The notes: generated from the sequence alone by a model not told the origin. Positions 18,783 to 27,994 are shown, counted from the stretch's first letter. The stretch: DNA of 64,000 nucleotides from Sphingobacteriaceae bacterium DW12 (GCA_000783305.1 JROE01000002.1:496001-560000); one strand, 5' to 3'. Program-made: numbers and translations.

Positions 18783-18803
18783 TTTATCCTAGCTTGGGAT
18801 AAA
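18783..18803. promoter_or_regulatory. Inverted repeat TTTATCC-n7-GGATAAA upstream of the LytTR regulator
   Basis: Perfect 7-bp arms with 7-bp spacer, 28 bp upstream of the ATG at 18755. Possible operator; short enough that chance is not excluded. Confidence 0.3.
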
Positions 18804-19028
18804 CATGCTCATCATAAAGCTACTATACTTTTTCCATTTATTAAAGGACCAATGAGTGGATCGGAGGAACTAATGAGTCAATTGAGCCAAATCAATAGCG
18901 AATGAGCGGACAGTACTATTCCGTCTCGTCTGATAATTCGGCGAGCGTAGGGCAAGCCAACGTTCACAAATGATATTTTGATACTGATATGTTTCCAAGA
19001 AAGGAATATGGAGAGTAGCAAAGACCAA

Positions 19029-19565
19029 CTACGTCTTCAACTTCTTCAAGGCATCCAAGTATTTTCGCTTCACCCCGTTGTCTTCCTCGTCTTCGCAACA
19101 TTTTTCTATTACGAGCTGTAGTTCGCTATAGTTGGCCGTTTTTAACTTCAAGATTTCCGCAAGTGCATAAGCCGTGGCCCATCGCACGACTGTACCTGCA
19201 TTAGTGGTATTTTGTAAAAGATTAGCGATGCTCCTGTCGACTTGTTCGGGAAATAATTTAGCAATGTTTCCAATTACTTTCGCACTTTCCCATTTTACTC
19301 TCGGCTCGGCGTCTGTCAGCGTTCCTGTCACATATACAAGTAGATGTTCATTAGCTAGTGTAGGGCGCTTTTTGGTCGCATCTGCTATTGATTCAATACA
19401 GGTTGCTTTGTCAGCGCCGTGCTGATGTTCTGCAAAAGACACTAACTCTTCTAAAGACAATTCATTGTGCAGCAACCATTCGCCAAGAATCGATACTTTT
19501 GCTTTGGTCTTCATACTCTTATCTTCAAACACTTGTTCTATCTTTACCATAATGACATCGCTCAC
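19029..19565 (-). CDS. HEAT-repeat protein
   Basis: A 178-residue cytosolic, all-helical protein with HEAT-like units, for example DAEPRVKWESAKVIGNIAKLFPEQV and NAGTVVRWATAYALAEILKLK. It has no signal peptide or catalytic motif, so a protein-binding adaptor role is likely. It lies 11 bp after the XRE-cupin regulator and must be in the same transcript. A start at the internal ATG 19550 is also possible. Similar small HEAT proteins occur widely in Bacteroidota without an assigned role. Confidence 0.8.
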   Translation of the reverse strand: MSDVIMVKIEQVFEDKSMKTKAKVSILGEWLLHNELSLEELVSFAEHQHGADKATCIESIADATKKRPTLANEHLLVYVTGTLTDAEPRVKWESAKVIGNIAKLFPEQVDRSIANLLQNTTNAGTVVRWATAYALAEILKLKTANYSELQLVIEKCCEDEEDNGVKRKYLDALKKLKT

Positions 19566-19576
19566 TCAGCGTTCCG

Positions 19577-20158
19577 CTAAGCCTTCTCCTGTTCAAAGAA
19601 ATAGATAATCAACATACGCGCAGTCTTACTACCGATATTCCTAGGCGTATGAGATTGACGGCCATCAAATAAAATAGAATCTCCCTCGTGAAGCTGTACT
19701 TTCTTGTCTTGGAAAATGTATTCCACTTCGCCGGCTAATATATACTTGTATTCAAAGGCCTCTGTCGTGACCATTGGACGGGTCGCATCCGGTTCCAGCT
19801 CCAATAAGACAACATCCATAGTCGAACTGGCAATAGAGGTCGTGAAAATCCGTTGATAGGAAAAACCGACCGCATGTTCCTTTTCAAATTTCTCATACTC
19901 CTCTTTCCGACATACAATGATTGGATCAAGGTCACCCTCAGAAGTAAAGCCTTTGAAAAAATCGTTCAGGTTGATTCCAAGCGAATTGATAATGTTGATC
20001 AATACCAATAAGGAGGGAACGGTACGGTTGTTTTCGATCTGCGAGAGCAGCCCTTTGCTCACCCCTGCCCTTTCGCCCAATTCATGCAGCGTGATGCCCT
20101 GGCCCTTCCGAATCTCCCGTATACGGCTGCTTATTTTAAATATTGTGTTGCTTTTCAT
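19577..20158 (-). CDS. XRE-family transcriptional regulator with C-terminal cupin domain
   Basis: A 193-residue regulator: helix-turn-helix of the HTH_3 type at about residues 9-65 (GITLHELGERAGVSKGLLSQIENNRTVPS) and a cupin domain in the last 75 residues (AGEVEYIFQDKKVQLHEGDSILFDGRQSHTPRN). An ATG at 20173 would add five residues; I prefer 20158, where the alignment to family members normally begins. Cupin domains in these regulators sense small metabolites. It is divergent from the dehydrogenase-transporter-HAD operon over about 155 bp and is its likely regulator; the HEAT gene follows it. Confidence 0.9.
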   Translation of the reverse strand: MKSNTIFKISSRIREIRKGQGITLHELGERAGVSKGLLSQIENNRTVPSLLVLINIINSLGINLNDFFKGFTSEGDLDPIIVCRKEEYEKFEKEHAVGFSYQRIFTTSIASSTMDVVLLELEPDATRPMVTTEAFEYKYILAGEVEYIFQDKKVQLHEGDSILFDGRQSHTPRNIGSKTARMLIIYFFEQEKA

Positions 20159-20314
20159 ACTATATATGCTCAAACTTAAAAAAATAAAATCAATATAGAA
20201 GTGACATATATCAGGAAGCGCATAGTTAATGATAATTTAACAGTTACGAAATACAGTATTTATAAACTTTGTTTAGCATTGTAAAACTATTTAGATTATA
20301 TTTACGCAACAATT

Positions 20315-21397
20315 ATGGTAAAGCAAGGGACATTCCTGGTTTTTGATAAACCAAATTCGCCTCTCCAATCTGTATCGGGTGAGATACCTGCGCTGGAAAG
20401 GGGCGAACTACTCGTTAAAATCGATTACGCAACACTCTGTGGCAGCGACTTACATACTTACTGCGGACTTCGACAAGAAGCCTGTCCTACTATCCTTGGA
20501 CATGAAATAGTGGGTACAGTTGTCGACATCCACCTAGGTTCCATTTTGCCCGACGCTACGGGGCAAACACTTAAAATTGGAGATCGTATCACTTGGACCG
20601 TATTTGCCAGTGACCCCAATACTGCTAGTTATCATGTGGACACGCCACAAAAAAATGACAATCTATATAAATATGGGCATCGCCAGATTACTGACCAAGA
20701 TACCTTTCACGGGGGACTTGCATCCCATATTATCCTTAGGCCCCATACTTGTATCCATATCTTACCAAAAGAATTACCCGTATCGGTTGCTGCGACCATC
20801 AATTGTGCTATCGCCACTTCGGCTGGAGCCATCCGATTGGCTGGAACCATTGAAGGCAAGAGAATTCTCATCTCTGGGATGGGGCTTCTTGGGCTGGTAT
20901 GTACTGCTATGTGCAAAGAGTTGGGCGCTTCGAATATTATCGTGACTGATGTGGAGGACAAACGATTGGCACTTGCACGGATGTTCGGTGCTACGGAAAT
21001 CCTCAATTCTAAAGAGGCTTCGCCCTTCCACATTCAAGCCACAAGTGATATTGACCGCTTCATCGATATGAGTGGAGCCCCCCATGCTATGGAAGCCGGT
21101 ATTGCACAGTTAGGCATCAATGGGGTCGCTGTATTTATCGGAGCGGTTTTCAAACAACGGAAACTGGAAATCGACGCCGAACAGATGATCCGACGAATAT
21201 TGACTATCAAAGGTCTTCATAATTACAATTATGAAGATTTTTCAGTAGCTGTAAATTTTATTGTCAACAACTGGCAAAAGTATCCTTTTTTGCAACTCGT
21301 CGAAAAAGAATTTGCGTTACATCAGGCTAATGAAGCTTTCAATTATGCCGTCATGCACAAGCCTATTCGAGTAGGCATCAATATGGATCTCAAGTAA
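20315..21397 (+). CDS. Zinc-type dehydrogenase, phosphonate-catabolism-associated (HpnZ-like), lacking structural zinc cysteines
   Basis: A 360-residue MDR enzyme. C42 in TLCGSD and H63-E64 in GHE supply the catalytic zinc, and LISGMGLLGLV is the nucleotide-binding loop. The PQKNDNLYKYGH segment and overall pattern recall the family of alcohol dehydrogenases associated with phosphonate catabolism (TIGR03366). Those normally carry CGxCxxC...LPQKC; here residues 97-115 hold no cysteine at all, so structural zinc is absent. It is the first gene of a four-gene unit with an organophosphate-type transporter (7 bp downstream) and a phosphonatase-like hydrolase. Oxidation of an alcohol group on an organophosphonate or organophosphate is the inferred role. 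Confidence 0.82.
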   Translation: MVKQGTFLVFDKPNSPLQSVSGEIPALERGELLVKIDYATLCGSDLHTYCGLRQEACPTILGHEIVGTVVDIHLGSILPDATGQTLKIGDRITWTVFASDPNTASYHVDTPQKNDNLYKYGHRQITDQDTFHGGLASHIILRPHTCIHILPKELPVSVAATINCAIATSAGAIRLAGTIEGKRILISGMGLLGLVCTAMCKELGASNIIVTDVEDKRLALARMFGATEILNSKEASPFHIQATSDIDRFIDMSGAPHAMEAGIAQLGINGVAVFIGAVFKQRKLEIDAEQMIRRILTIKGLHNYNYEDFSVAVNFIVNNWQKYPFLQLVEKEFALHQANEAFNYAVMHKPIRVGINMDLK

Positions 21398-21404
21398 CCC
21401 GAAG

Positions 21405-22658
21405 ATGCAAGCTCAACGAAACTTTAGAAAAGAACAATGGAAGATGCTCTTCATTACCATGTTCTGCTATTTATTCTTTTATACGGGACGCCATAATTTT
21501 GGATGGGCAGCCAAAGGAATGTCTGCAGAACTGGGAATCAGTTATGAACAGATTGGTTGGATCAGCTTCTCGATGTTAATGGGATATGCTATAGGCCAAT
21601 TGATTAATGGAAACCTCGCGGACAGATGGAGTCCCAAGATTATGATTTTGACGGGTGGCTTCCTATCTATCATATGTAACCTATCTATTAGCTATGCCAA
21701 TAGTTATTTTGTCATTCTTGTGCTCTGGACTTTAAATGGGTATTTTCAATCCATGGCTTGGGGTTCCGGGAGTAAACTCATTTCCAATTGGTGGGATGCC
21801 AGCGAACGAGGCAAGGCATTCGGATTTTATACTATGGCTGCGGGCAGCTCTTCTGTCCTTACCTTTTTCATGGCGCTATTACTTGTACAACAAGAACAAA
21901 ATTGGCGCACACTCTTCAGATACCCTATTCTTTTTCTGTTGTTTGCCCTTACTTTATTCTTGATTATTGCACGTAGCCATCCAGCACTAAAAGGCTTTAC
22001 TTTGCAAGAAGCCAATACTCGTCAGGACATAACACCCACCCTAAGTTGGAAGGAATCATACGCACAGGTATTTGGGAACAAGAATTTCTTGACCGCCTCC
22101 TTTGCCATAGGGTTTCAAAGTATGGCCAGATATGGACTTATCTTTTGGGTGCCCATTCACTTCTTGGGGAGTAACTACAAGGAGTCAACCGGCAACTTGT
22201 GGCTCACCTTATTTATTCCTATAGGGATGGCCGTGGGGGCGATATCCTTTGGATACATTTCCGATTTGTTGTTCAACAAAAATCGCAGTAAATCCATTCG
22301 AACAGGTATGCTATGTAGTTGTACCATTGCGCTATTGATTTACTTTATTCCCACCCCGCATCATGTGTTAGCAGCTATCCTCATGTTTGCTTCTGGATTT
22401 TTCGTGTATGGTCCGCAGGCTAACTTTTGGACGTTGAGCCCAGATCTTTTAGGGACCAAGCTAGTCGGTACCGGCATTGGGGTGATGAATATGTTTGCTT
22501 ATGTATTTGCAGCTGTCGGGGAGCCTATCTTTGGCAAAATCATTGACTACACTGGCAATACCGCCAATATCTTTCTTGTCGTAGCCGTTATTTGCGCTTT
22601 GTGCGCCACCATCATATCTTTTGTAAAACCACAGACATCTATTAACAATCATGAGTAA
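21405..22658 (+). CDS. MFS transporter, organophosphate:phosphate antiporter (GlpT/UhpT)-like
   Basis: A 417-residue carrier with 12 predicted helices. The start YLFFYTGRHNFGWAAKGM resembles the GlpT/UhpT entry motif (Y-x-x-R-x-N), and NGNLADRWSPKIM is the MFS loop 2-3. OPA carriers exchange organophosphate for inorganic phosphate. Its place between the HpnZ-like dehydrogenase (7-bp gap) and the phosphonatase-like enzyme (8-bp overlap) points to uptake of a phosphonate or phosphate ester. It would replace the usual PhnCDE importer. Substrate assignment is inference. Confidence 0.86.
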   Translation: MQAQRNFRKEQWKMLFITMFCYLFFYTGRHNFGWAAKGMSAELGISYEQIGWISFSMLMGYAIGQLINGNLADRWSPKIMILTGGFLSIICNLSISYANSYFVILVLWTLNGYFQSMAWGSGSKLISNWWDASERGKAFGFYTMAAGSSSVLTFFMALLLVQQEQNWRTLFRYPILFLLFALTLFLIIARSHPALKGFTLQEANTRQDITPTLSWKESYAQVFGNKNFLTASFAIGFQSMARYGLIFWVPIHFLGSNYKESTGNLWLTLFIPIGMAVGAISFGYISDLLFNKNRSKSIRTGMLCSCTIALLIYFIPTPHHVLAAILMFASGFFVYGPQANFWTLSPDLLGTKLVGTGIGVMNMFAYVFAAVGEPIFGKIIDYTGNTANIFLVVAVICALCATIISFVKPQTSINNHE

Positions 22659-23397
22659 AATAAAATTAGCCATATTTGACATGGCAGGAACGACTGTTCA
22701 GGACCACAATGAGGTAGAAAAGTGCTTTTTTGAAGCCATAAAGGCAACCAACCTAGATATATCTGCCGAAAAAATCAACAGTATGATGGGTTGGTCAAAA
22801 ATCCTCGTGTTCCAGACCATCTGGAAAGACGAGATTGGCGAAGACCACCCTTCTTATCAATGTAAGGTGGAAGAATCTTATCAGATCTTTTGCAACACCC
22901 TAGAGCAGCATTATGAAACGGTCGGTGCCAAACCCTACGACGGCGTACTAGACGTTTTTGAATACTGCAGACAGCAAGATATCAAGATTGCACTGACCAC
23001 GGGCTTCTATCGTAAAGTAACTGACATCATTCTTAAAAAACTCGGTTGGAATCGCAATTTGGATAGTCAATATCTATGTGTACCTAATAACGATTCGAAT
23101 ATCATCAACTGTTCTATCTCCAGTAGTGATGTCGTGCACGGAAGGCCCGCCCCTGACATGATTCAGTTGGCTATGCGCAAACTGAATATTTCAGACAGCA
23201 AATCAGTCATTAATCTGGGTGACACCCCATCCGATTTACAATCGGCACAAAGTGCCCAAGTATTGTATTCAGTAGGTTCGTTATATGGTACACACAAAGA
23301 GCATGAGCTGACAGGTTATCCACACGATCAATTCATTACCGCGCCAATAGCCTTTATTGACTGTATTAAGCAATTCGAGGACACTACAGTATCCTAA
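22651..23397 (+). CDS. HAD-family phosphonatase-like hydrolase (PhnX-like)
   Basis: A 248-residue HAD hydrolase. Motif I is FDMAGTTV with nucleophile D10, and alanine replaces the second aspartate as in phosphonatases. Motif II is the threonine of LTTGFYRK, and motif IV is NLGDTPSDLQSA. K50 in MMGWSK falls where phosphonoacetaldehyde hydrolase has its Schiff-base lysine (K53 in B. cereus PhnX), which would allow C-P bond cleavage of an aldehyde or ketone. It closely fits the phosphonatase-like family TIGR03351. The start overlaps the transporter stop by 8 bp (ATGAGTAA). Whether it is a true C-P hydrolase or a phosphatase is open. Confidence 0.86.
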   Translation: MSKIKLAIFDMAGTTVQDHNEVEKCFFEAIKATNLDISAEKINSMMGWSKILVFQTIWKDEIGEDHPSYQCKVEESYQIFCNTLEQHYETVGAKPYDGVLDVFEYCRQQDIKIALTTGFYRKVTDIILKKLGWNRNLDSQYLCVPNNDSNIINCSISSSDVVHGRPAPDMIQLAMRKLNISDSKSVINLGDTPSDLQSAQSAQVLYSVGSLYGTHKEHELTGYPHDQFITAPIAFIDCIKQFEDTTVS

Positions 23398-23413
23398 TTA
23401 TACTAGCTAAATT

Positions 23414-24412
23414 ATGATGAATAGAAAATCCTTTTTAAAGATTGGCGGGGTAGGCCTCTCCAGTCTTGTTATACATCAGGCAAAAGGCAGTCTTGCTTTG
23501 GACGACCTCGACGTTAAGAACAACAATAAGCGAGCTATTAAGTTCGGAGTCATCACGGACCTACATTATGACTTGATGCATGACAGCAATCGTCGTGCAC
23601 AGACTTTTATAGATGCGATGCTTGAAGAACAGCCCGACTTCATTATTCAGTTAGGCGACTTTTGCGTGCCCAAACCTCAGAATCAGCCCTTAATCGATAC
23701 TTGGAACCAATTCAAAGGTGAGAAGCACTATGTATTAGGTAATCACGATACGGACGGCGGATTTACCAAAGAGCAAGCATTGGCTTTTTGGGGAGCAAGC
23801 CAGCCTTATTATTCATTTGACAAAAACGGATTTCATTTCGTTGTGTTGGATGGCAATGAAAAGAGCGAAACCAAAAAAATAGAAGGATACCCTCGGTCCA
23901 TCACCAAAAGCCAACTTAACTGGTTAAAAAAGGATTTGCAGAGCACCGCATTACACACGATTATCTTCTGTCATCAGGGGCTTGAAAATACCTTAGGGGG
24001 ACTGGATAATGGTATGGAAGTGCGCTATCTATTCGAACAAATCAATAAAGAAGCAGGTTTCAATAAAGTCGCATTGGTACTGACGGGACATCACCACATG
24101 AACTATCACAATGAAATCAATAAAATCCATTATGTACAAGTAAATAGCGCATCCTATTATTGGGCTGGAGAGGATTTTAAAAGCACCGCATTTTCTGATG
24201 AATTTTACAAAAAGCATGGTATACTCCGTTATACACTCGTCTACGAAAATCCAATATGGGCTGTTGTGTCTATGGATCACAAAAAAAACATCCATATCCA
24301 AGGCACAAAAACCCAAATGGCAGGTACCCCCTTGGTAGATAGCGGAATCGATATTTACAAAGATGTATATCCTATCACATCACAAATCGATTCTAGAAAA
24401 TTAAAATATTAG
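23414..24412 (+). CDS. Secreted calcineurin-like metallophosphoesterase
   Basis: A 332-residue protein with an N-terminal export signal (NRKSFLKIGGVGLSSLVIHQ), which has a Tat-like pattern without a full twin arginine. All metallophosphoesterase blocks are present: TDLHYD, LGDF, GNHD and GHHH. The enzyme should be a periplasmic phosphodiesterase or phosphatase with a two-metal centre. It lies 16 bp after the phosphonatase-like gene and ends the operon, so it may release substrate outside for the transporter. The start may equally be the second ATG at 23417. Confidence 0.9.
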   Translation: MMNRKSFLKIGGVGLSSLVIHQAKGSLALDDLDVKNNNKRAIKFGVITDLHYDLMHDSNRRAQTFIDAMLEEQPDFIIQLGDFCVPKPQNQPLIDTWNQFKGEKHYVLGNHDTDGGFTKEQALAFWGASQPYYSFDKNGFHFVVLDGNEKSETKKIEGYPRSITKSQLNWLKKDLQSTALHTIIFCHQGLENTLGGLDNGMEVRYLFEQINKEAGFNKVALVLTGHHHMNYHNEINKIHYVQVNSASYYWAGEDFKSTAFSDEFYKKHGILRYTLVYENPIWAVVSMDHKKNIHIQGTKTQMAGTPLVDSGIDIYKDVYPITSQIDSRKLKY

Positions 24413-24418
24413 TCTAAC

Positions 24419-24452
24419 AAAAAGAGGGCCGCTATCTGCGGCCCCTTCTATT
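24419..24452 (+). terminator. Terminator between metallophosphoesterase and mechanosensitive channel genes
   Basis: GGGCCGC (24426-24432) and GCGGCCC (24438-24444) form a strong hairpin with loop TATCT, followed by a T-rich tract; AAAAAG on the left may let it serve the convergent gene as well. Confidence 0.85.
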
Positions 24453-24489
24453 TTCAATCAGATACTTCTTGTTCAGAGCACTTATATAG

Positions 24490-26979
24490 TTAATCTCCTA
24501 CCCCGTTACTTTTCTCGTCTCCCTCCTTCTCGTTTCTTTTATCCCCTGTAGTACGAATCAAAAGCTCACGCTGTGGAAAAGGAATAACAATTCCATTCTC
24601 CTGTAACCTACGATGGATCTCTTCCATTATATCACTTCGAATTTGTCCTGCATCTTTTAAACTTCTCACCCAAAAGTGCAGATTAATATCTATGCTACTA
24701 TCCGCAAATTGACTGTACTGTACGCTAGGCTCGGGGGATTTCAAAATACGGTCTTCACTTTCGAACAATTCTAACAATAGTGCTCTAGCCTTTTTCAAAT
24801 CTGAATCGTAGGCCACACCAATGGTAATGTTCATCCGCTTACGCTGTCCCCCTTGTGTCCAATTGACGACATGTGAATTGAGCAAATCACCATTAGGCAG
24901 TACCAAATCGGCGCCATCCAATGTAGCAATCACACTACTACGAAAGCCTATGGATTTGACAACGCCCCCCTGTCCAGATACTTCTACTAAGTCCCCGACA
25001 TTGACTGGTTTTTCAAAAGCAATAATCAATCCGCTCACTAAATTGTTGACCAAGGTCTGCAATCCGAATCCAATTCCTACTCCCAAGGCCCCTACTACAA
25101 TTGTAATTTTATCCATGGGTATACCAATGGCGGCAAAAGCCAGAAATAATCCAATGACGATGATGGTAATCCGGATAATTAAAATCCAACTTCCAATCTT
25201 AAACCCCTTCTTAAGTTGATCTCTTGGACTTACTTGTGAATCGCCAGCAAAGTAAGAGACAACCTTTGACACCAAAGTCGTCAAAATCATAATCAAGAAG
25301 AAAACCACCAAATTGCTAATCGAAAAAGTATAACTTCCTAATGTGTGTTCTTCTACAAAAAAGGATTTAAGTGGTTCAGAGATTTGTCGAAACTCATAAA
25401 AGTTGCGACCGAAGAGGACAAACCACCCTACAACCAACAATGCATAAAAAAAAGCAGGTGCTTTGGTTCCCAATCGATTATAATTAATATAGAACAACCG
25501 ACGCTCTTGATGCGTATAAATAGCCGAAGCCAGCTGTAATCCTTCATTGATCAGTCGTACCACCCAAAGAAAGAGTATAGCAATGACTACATTCAGCAAG
25601 CCGGCTACCAATAGCACTTTGGCCAAATTATAACGTCCAAAAATATCCGCGATAAATGCGCCTACAGCCATGCACGCCATTAGCCCCACAGGATACAAGA
25701 TCCACTGCTCCCGTAGTTCGGCATGTCTTTTTTTATTGCCCAATACGATTATTCCCAATAATGCTGCAGCACCGGAAAGTACTAATATAATCCATCTCTC
25801 TACACGGGATGCCTGCAAAAGCAGGTTGTCAAAGCAGGAAAACGCAAATAAAATCAATATTGCAATCCAAACCCACCACCAATAGCTACTGACGTACTTG
25901 CTAAAGACAACAGACAACATACCTCCTGCCAATAGCCATATCACGGCACTAAACGCAAATGGAGGCGATAAGAATATAAACTGGAATATACTTAACACCA
26001 AAATAATACCGGATAAAAAGGGGGAGCGGGTCACCAGTAATGTATCATTCACTCCCTTGGTAGGTTCACTCGTTATTTTTGATCTTTTCAACAAGCTGAT
26101 GTAACGAGTAGATGCCATCACCAGTAGGACAATGACCGAAAGCTTTCCCCAATTGGATTGAAGATAGAACATAAGGGTCAATTGCAGTTTCAAGATTGAA
26201 AAGTATACAATTTCCGAAAAGGGTCTATCAAAGGTATTTTTCTCCCATATATTAACAAATTCTCGTTTGAAAGTTCGATCAGCATTCTGCTTTTGATAAA
26301 AATCAATTTCCTCCATATGCGAGGTTATCTTGAAGAGTTCCAGATTGATCTGCGTTTGAATATGTTGGATAGTAGCGATATTCTTCTTGAGTTCTTTCGA
26401 TACAGGCGATACCTCCACTGCCATGGCCCGAAGCCTTTCGATATATTTGGCAAGATCGGAAGAATCTGTTGGAAATTTAAAAAGGGAACGATCGCTCAAC
26501 AATGAATCCAATGCAAACCGGAATCCGATAAGCTCCGATTGATAGCGATCGACTTTATTTTTTTGGGCTGCGGTTTCATTTGACAGACCTGTCAAAATAT
26601 TATATGTCGTGGTGAGGTTGCGTGTGGTTTGCGCCGTTCCTACATGATTGAATACGCCATCACCCGCTTGTTCGTGTCGCTTTTTTACACTTTCGAGATG
26701 TGTACTGATGGCCAATGAATCCAATCCATTTCTTAGAAAAGACTTGGCAAGTTGAGTAGTATGTTTGATTTCCTCGATGACGGCATTTTGATCAATCAAT
26801 GCCTTATCCGCCTCGAATTCTGCTTTGCTTTCTTTAGCAGATTTGATAGCAAACGCCTGCATACGCTCAACAAAACTCTCTTTCGGAACACTGTCTTTGA
26901 CGTTGAGTTGGGCTATTGCAACCTGACTACAGGCGAGCAAGATAACGACTATCCCCCACCAAAGTTTTGTTGTCTTCAT
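24490..26979 (-). CDS. Mechanosensitive ion channel, MscS family with long N-terminal sensor region
   Basis: An 829-residue protein with a signal peptide (CSQVAIAQ), a periplasmic coiled region of about 250 residues, about ten membrane helices and a C-terminal MscS domain. The pore helix is visible as GALGVGIGFGLQTLVNNLVSGLIIAFEKPVNVGDLVEV, with the cytoplasmic beta and alpha/beta domain after it (FRSSVIATLDGADLVLPN). It matches MscK/MscM-like large channels that open on membrane tension to protect from osmotic shock. It is a single gene facing the terminator at 24419-24452. Confidence 0.94.
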   Translation of the reverse strand: MKTTKLWWGIVVILLACSQVAIAQLNVKDSVPKESFVERMQAFAIKSAKESKAEFEADKALIDQNAVIEEIKHTTQLAKSFLRNGLDSLAISTHLESVKKRHEQAGDGVFNHVGTAQTTRNLTTTYNILTGLSNETAAQKNKVDRYQSELIGFRFALDSLLSDRSLFKFPTDSSDLAKYIERLRAMAVEVSPVSKELKKNIATIQHIQTQINLELFKITSHMEEIDFYQKQNADRTFKREFVNIWEKNTFDRPFSEIVYFSILKLQLTLMFYLQSNWGKLSVIVLLVMASTRYISLLKRSKITSEPTKGVNDTLLVTRSPFLSGIILVLSIFQFIFLSPPFAFSAVIWLLAGGMLSVVFSKYVSSYWWWVWIAILILFAFSCFDNLLLQASRVERWIILVLSGAAALLGIIVLGNKKRHAELREQWILYPVGLMACMAVGAFIADIFGRYNLAKVLLVAGLLNVVIAILFLWVVRLINEGLQLASAIYTHQERRLFYINYNRLGTKAPAFFYALLVVGWFVLFGRNFYEFRQISEPLKSFFVEEHTLGSYTFSISNLVVFFLIMILTTLVSKVVSYFAGDSQVSPRDQLKKGFKIGSWILIIRITIIVIGLFLAFAAIGIPMDKITIVVGALGVGIGFGLQTLVNNLVSGLIIAFEKPVNVGDLVEVSGQGGVVKSIGFRSSVIATLDGADLVLPNGDLLNSHVVNWTQGGQRKRMNITIGVAYDSDLKKARALLLELFESEDRILKSPEPSVQYSQFADSSIDINLHFWVRSLKDAGQIRSDIMEEIHRRLQENGIVIPFPQRELLIRTTGDKRNEKEGDEKSNGVGD

Positions 26980-27066
26980 ACATAGCTAGATTATGTACAT
27001 AAAAATAATATATTTTCTAATACAACTCAGCTATTCCATAAAAATAGGGCGCTACTTCTAGATAGT

Positions 27067-27801
27067 TCAGTAGTCGCGTCTGCTTTCGACAGTGTAGGTA
27101 AAGCTATCTGCCCTATAATAGCCCAAATTATATTCGATTGGCCTACCCGACTGATCGAAAACAAACCTCTTCCTTGATAAAATCGGTTCGCCCAGCTCAA
27201 TTTCCAACTTATCGGCTATAAATTTATTTGCAGCCTTTGCATTAATCTCTTCTTGGGATAAATCAGCGACTATATGGTACTCTCGCTCTAGGATTTCGTA
27301 CAGGGGTCTTTTGAAATCTTCCTCCCCCGTCAAGCCCACACGTGGGTGAAAATAAGAGATAAAGTAGACAAAGGGATCGTCTATCTTCCCGCGTAATCGT
27401 TCCAATTTTAAGACCTTTTGACCGTCTTTGATATCAAAAAAATGCTGTACGTTACTGTCGGGAATTACCCAACTTACGTGCAATTCAAAATTCTTGACTT
27501 CTATACCTCGATTTTTCATCTCTTGTGAGAAGCTCAACCAATTTTTGGATTTGGAACTAAATTTTGACGTGACCACGCGTGTCCCCACTCCTTTTTTTCG
27601 CACCAATAGCTCTTCATAGACTAACTTGTTAATTGCTAAACGTAGTGTAGTCCGCGATATAGCCAATCGCTTAGCGAGTTCCACCTCATTGGGCAGTAAT
27701 TTACCCTCTATATATTCCGGGGCTTTAATTAGTTCTCGCAACAGCATTTCGGCCTGTAGGTGCAATGGAATTGGGCTCTTATGGTCTATCTGAAGATTCA
27801 T
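27067..27801 (-). CDS. GntR/HutC family transcriptional regulator
   Basis: A 244-residue regulator with an N-terminal winged helix (LPNEVELAKRLAISRTTLRLAINKLVYEELLVRKKGVGTRV, about residues 35-78) and a C-terminal UTRA ligand domain of the chorismate-lyase fold (LKLERLRGKIDDPFVYFISYF ... GEPILSRKRFVFDQSGRPIEYNLGYYRAD). UTRA members often sense sugars or sugar phosphates. It is divergent from the glycosidase lipoprotein at 28090, which is the likely target. The 288-bp gap contains the palindrome TATGTACATA at 27867-27876. Confidence 0.91.
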   Translation of the reverse strand: MNLQIDHKSPIPLHLQAEMLLRELIKAPEYIEGKLLPNEVELAKRLAISRTTLRLAINKLVYEELLVRKKGVGTRVVTSKFSSKSKNWLSFSQEMKNRGIEVKNFELHVSWVIPDSNVQHFFDIKDGQKVLKLERLRGKIDDPFVYFISYFHPRVGLTGEEDFKRPLYEILEREYHIVADLSQEEINAKAANKFIADKLEIELGEPILSRKRFVFDQSGRPIEYNLGYYRADSFTYTVESRRDY

Positions 27802-27866
27802 ATTATTCTATTTCTCTAGCTAAAGTAACCATTATTTGCAGAATTAAGAAAATATCCATATGTTTA

Positions 27867-27876
27867 TATGTACATA
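27867..27876. promoter_or_regulatory. Palindrome TATGTACATA in the GntR/glycosidase divergent promoter
   Basis: A perfect 10-bp palindrome 66 bp before the GntR start. GntR/HutC operators are short AT-rich palindromes with a central T-A, so this is a plausible site; the size is modest. Confidence 0.3.
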
Positions 27877-27973
27877 CATTATGACGTATATATAAAGATA
27901 TCTTCCTGGCATTATGAATATACCTGTTGGATGGTTCACTAATACTTGGTACAAACATGTTCAATTCAAACTG

Positions 27974-27994
27974 GCCGACACATCGGCCGACACG
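27974..27994. repeat. GC-rich direct repeat GGCCGACAC x2, also a GGCCGA-n4-TCGGCC palindrome
   Basis: GGCCGACAC occurs at 27974-27982 and 27986-27994 (12-bp period), and GGCCGA/TCGGCC pair across four bases. It is a GC island in an AT-rich leader, about 95 bp before the glycosidase start. Confidence 0.5.
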
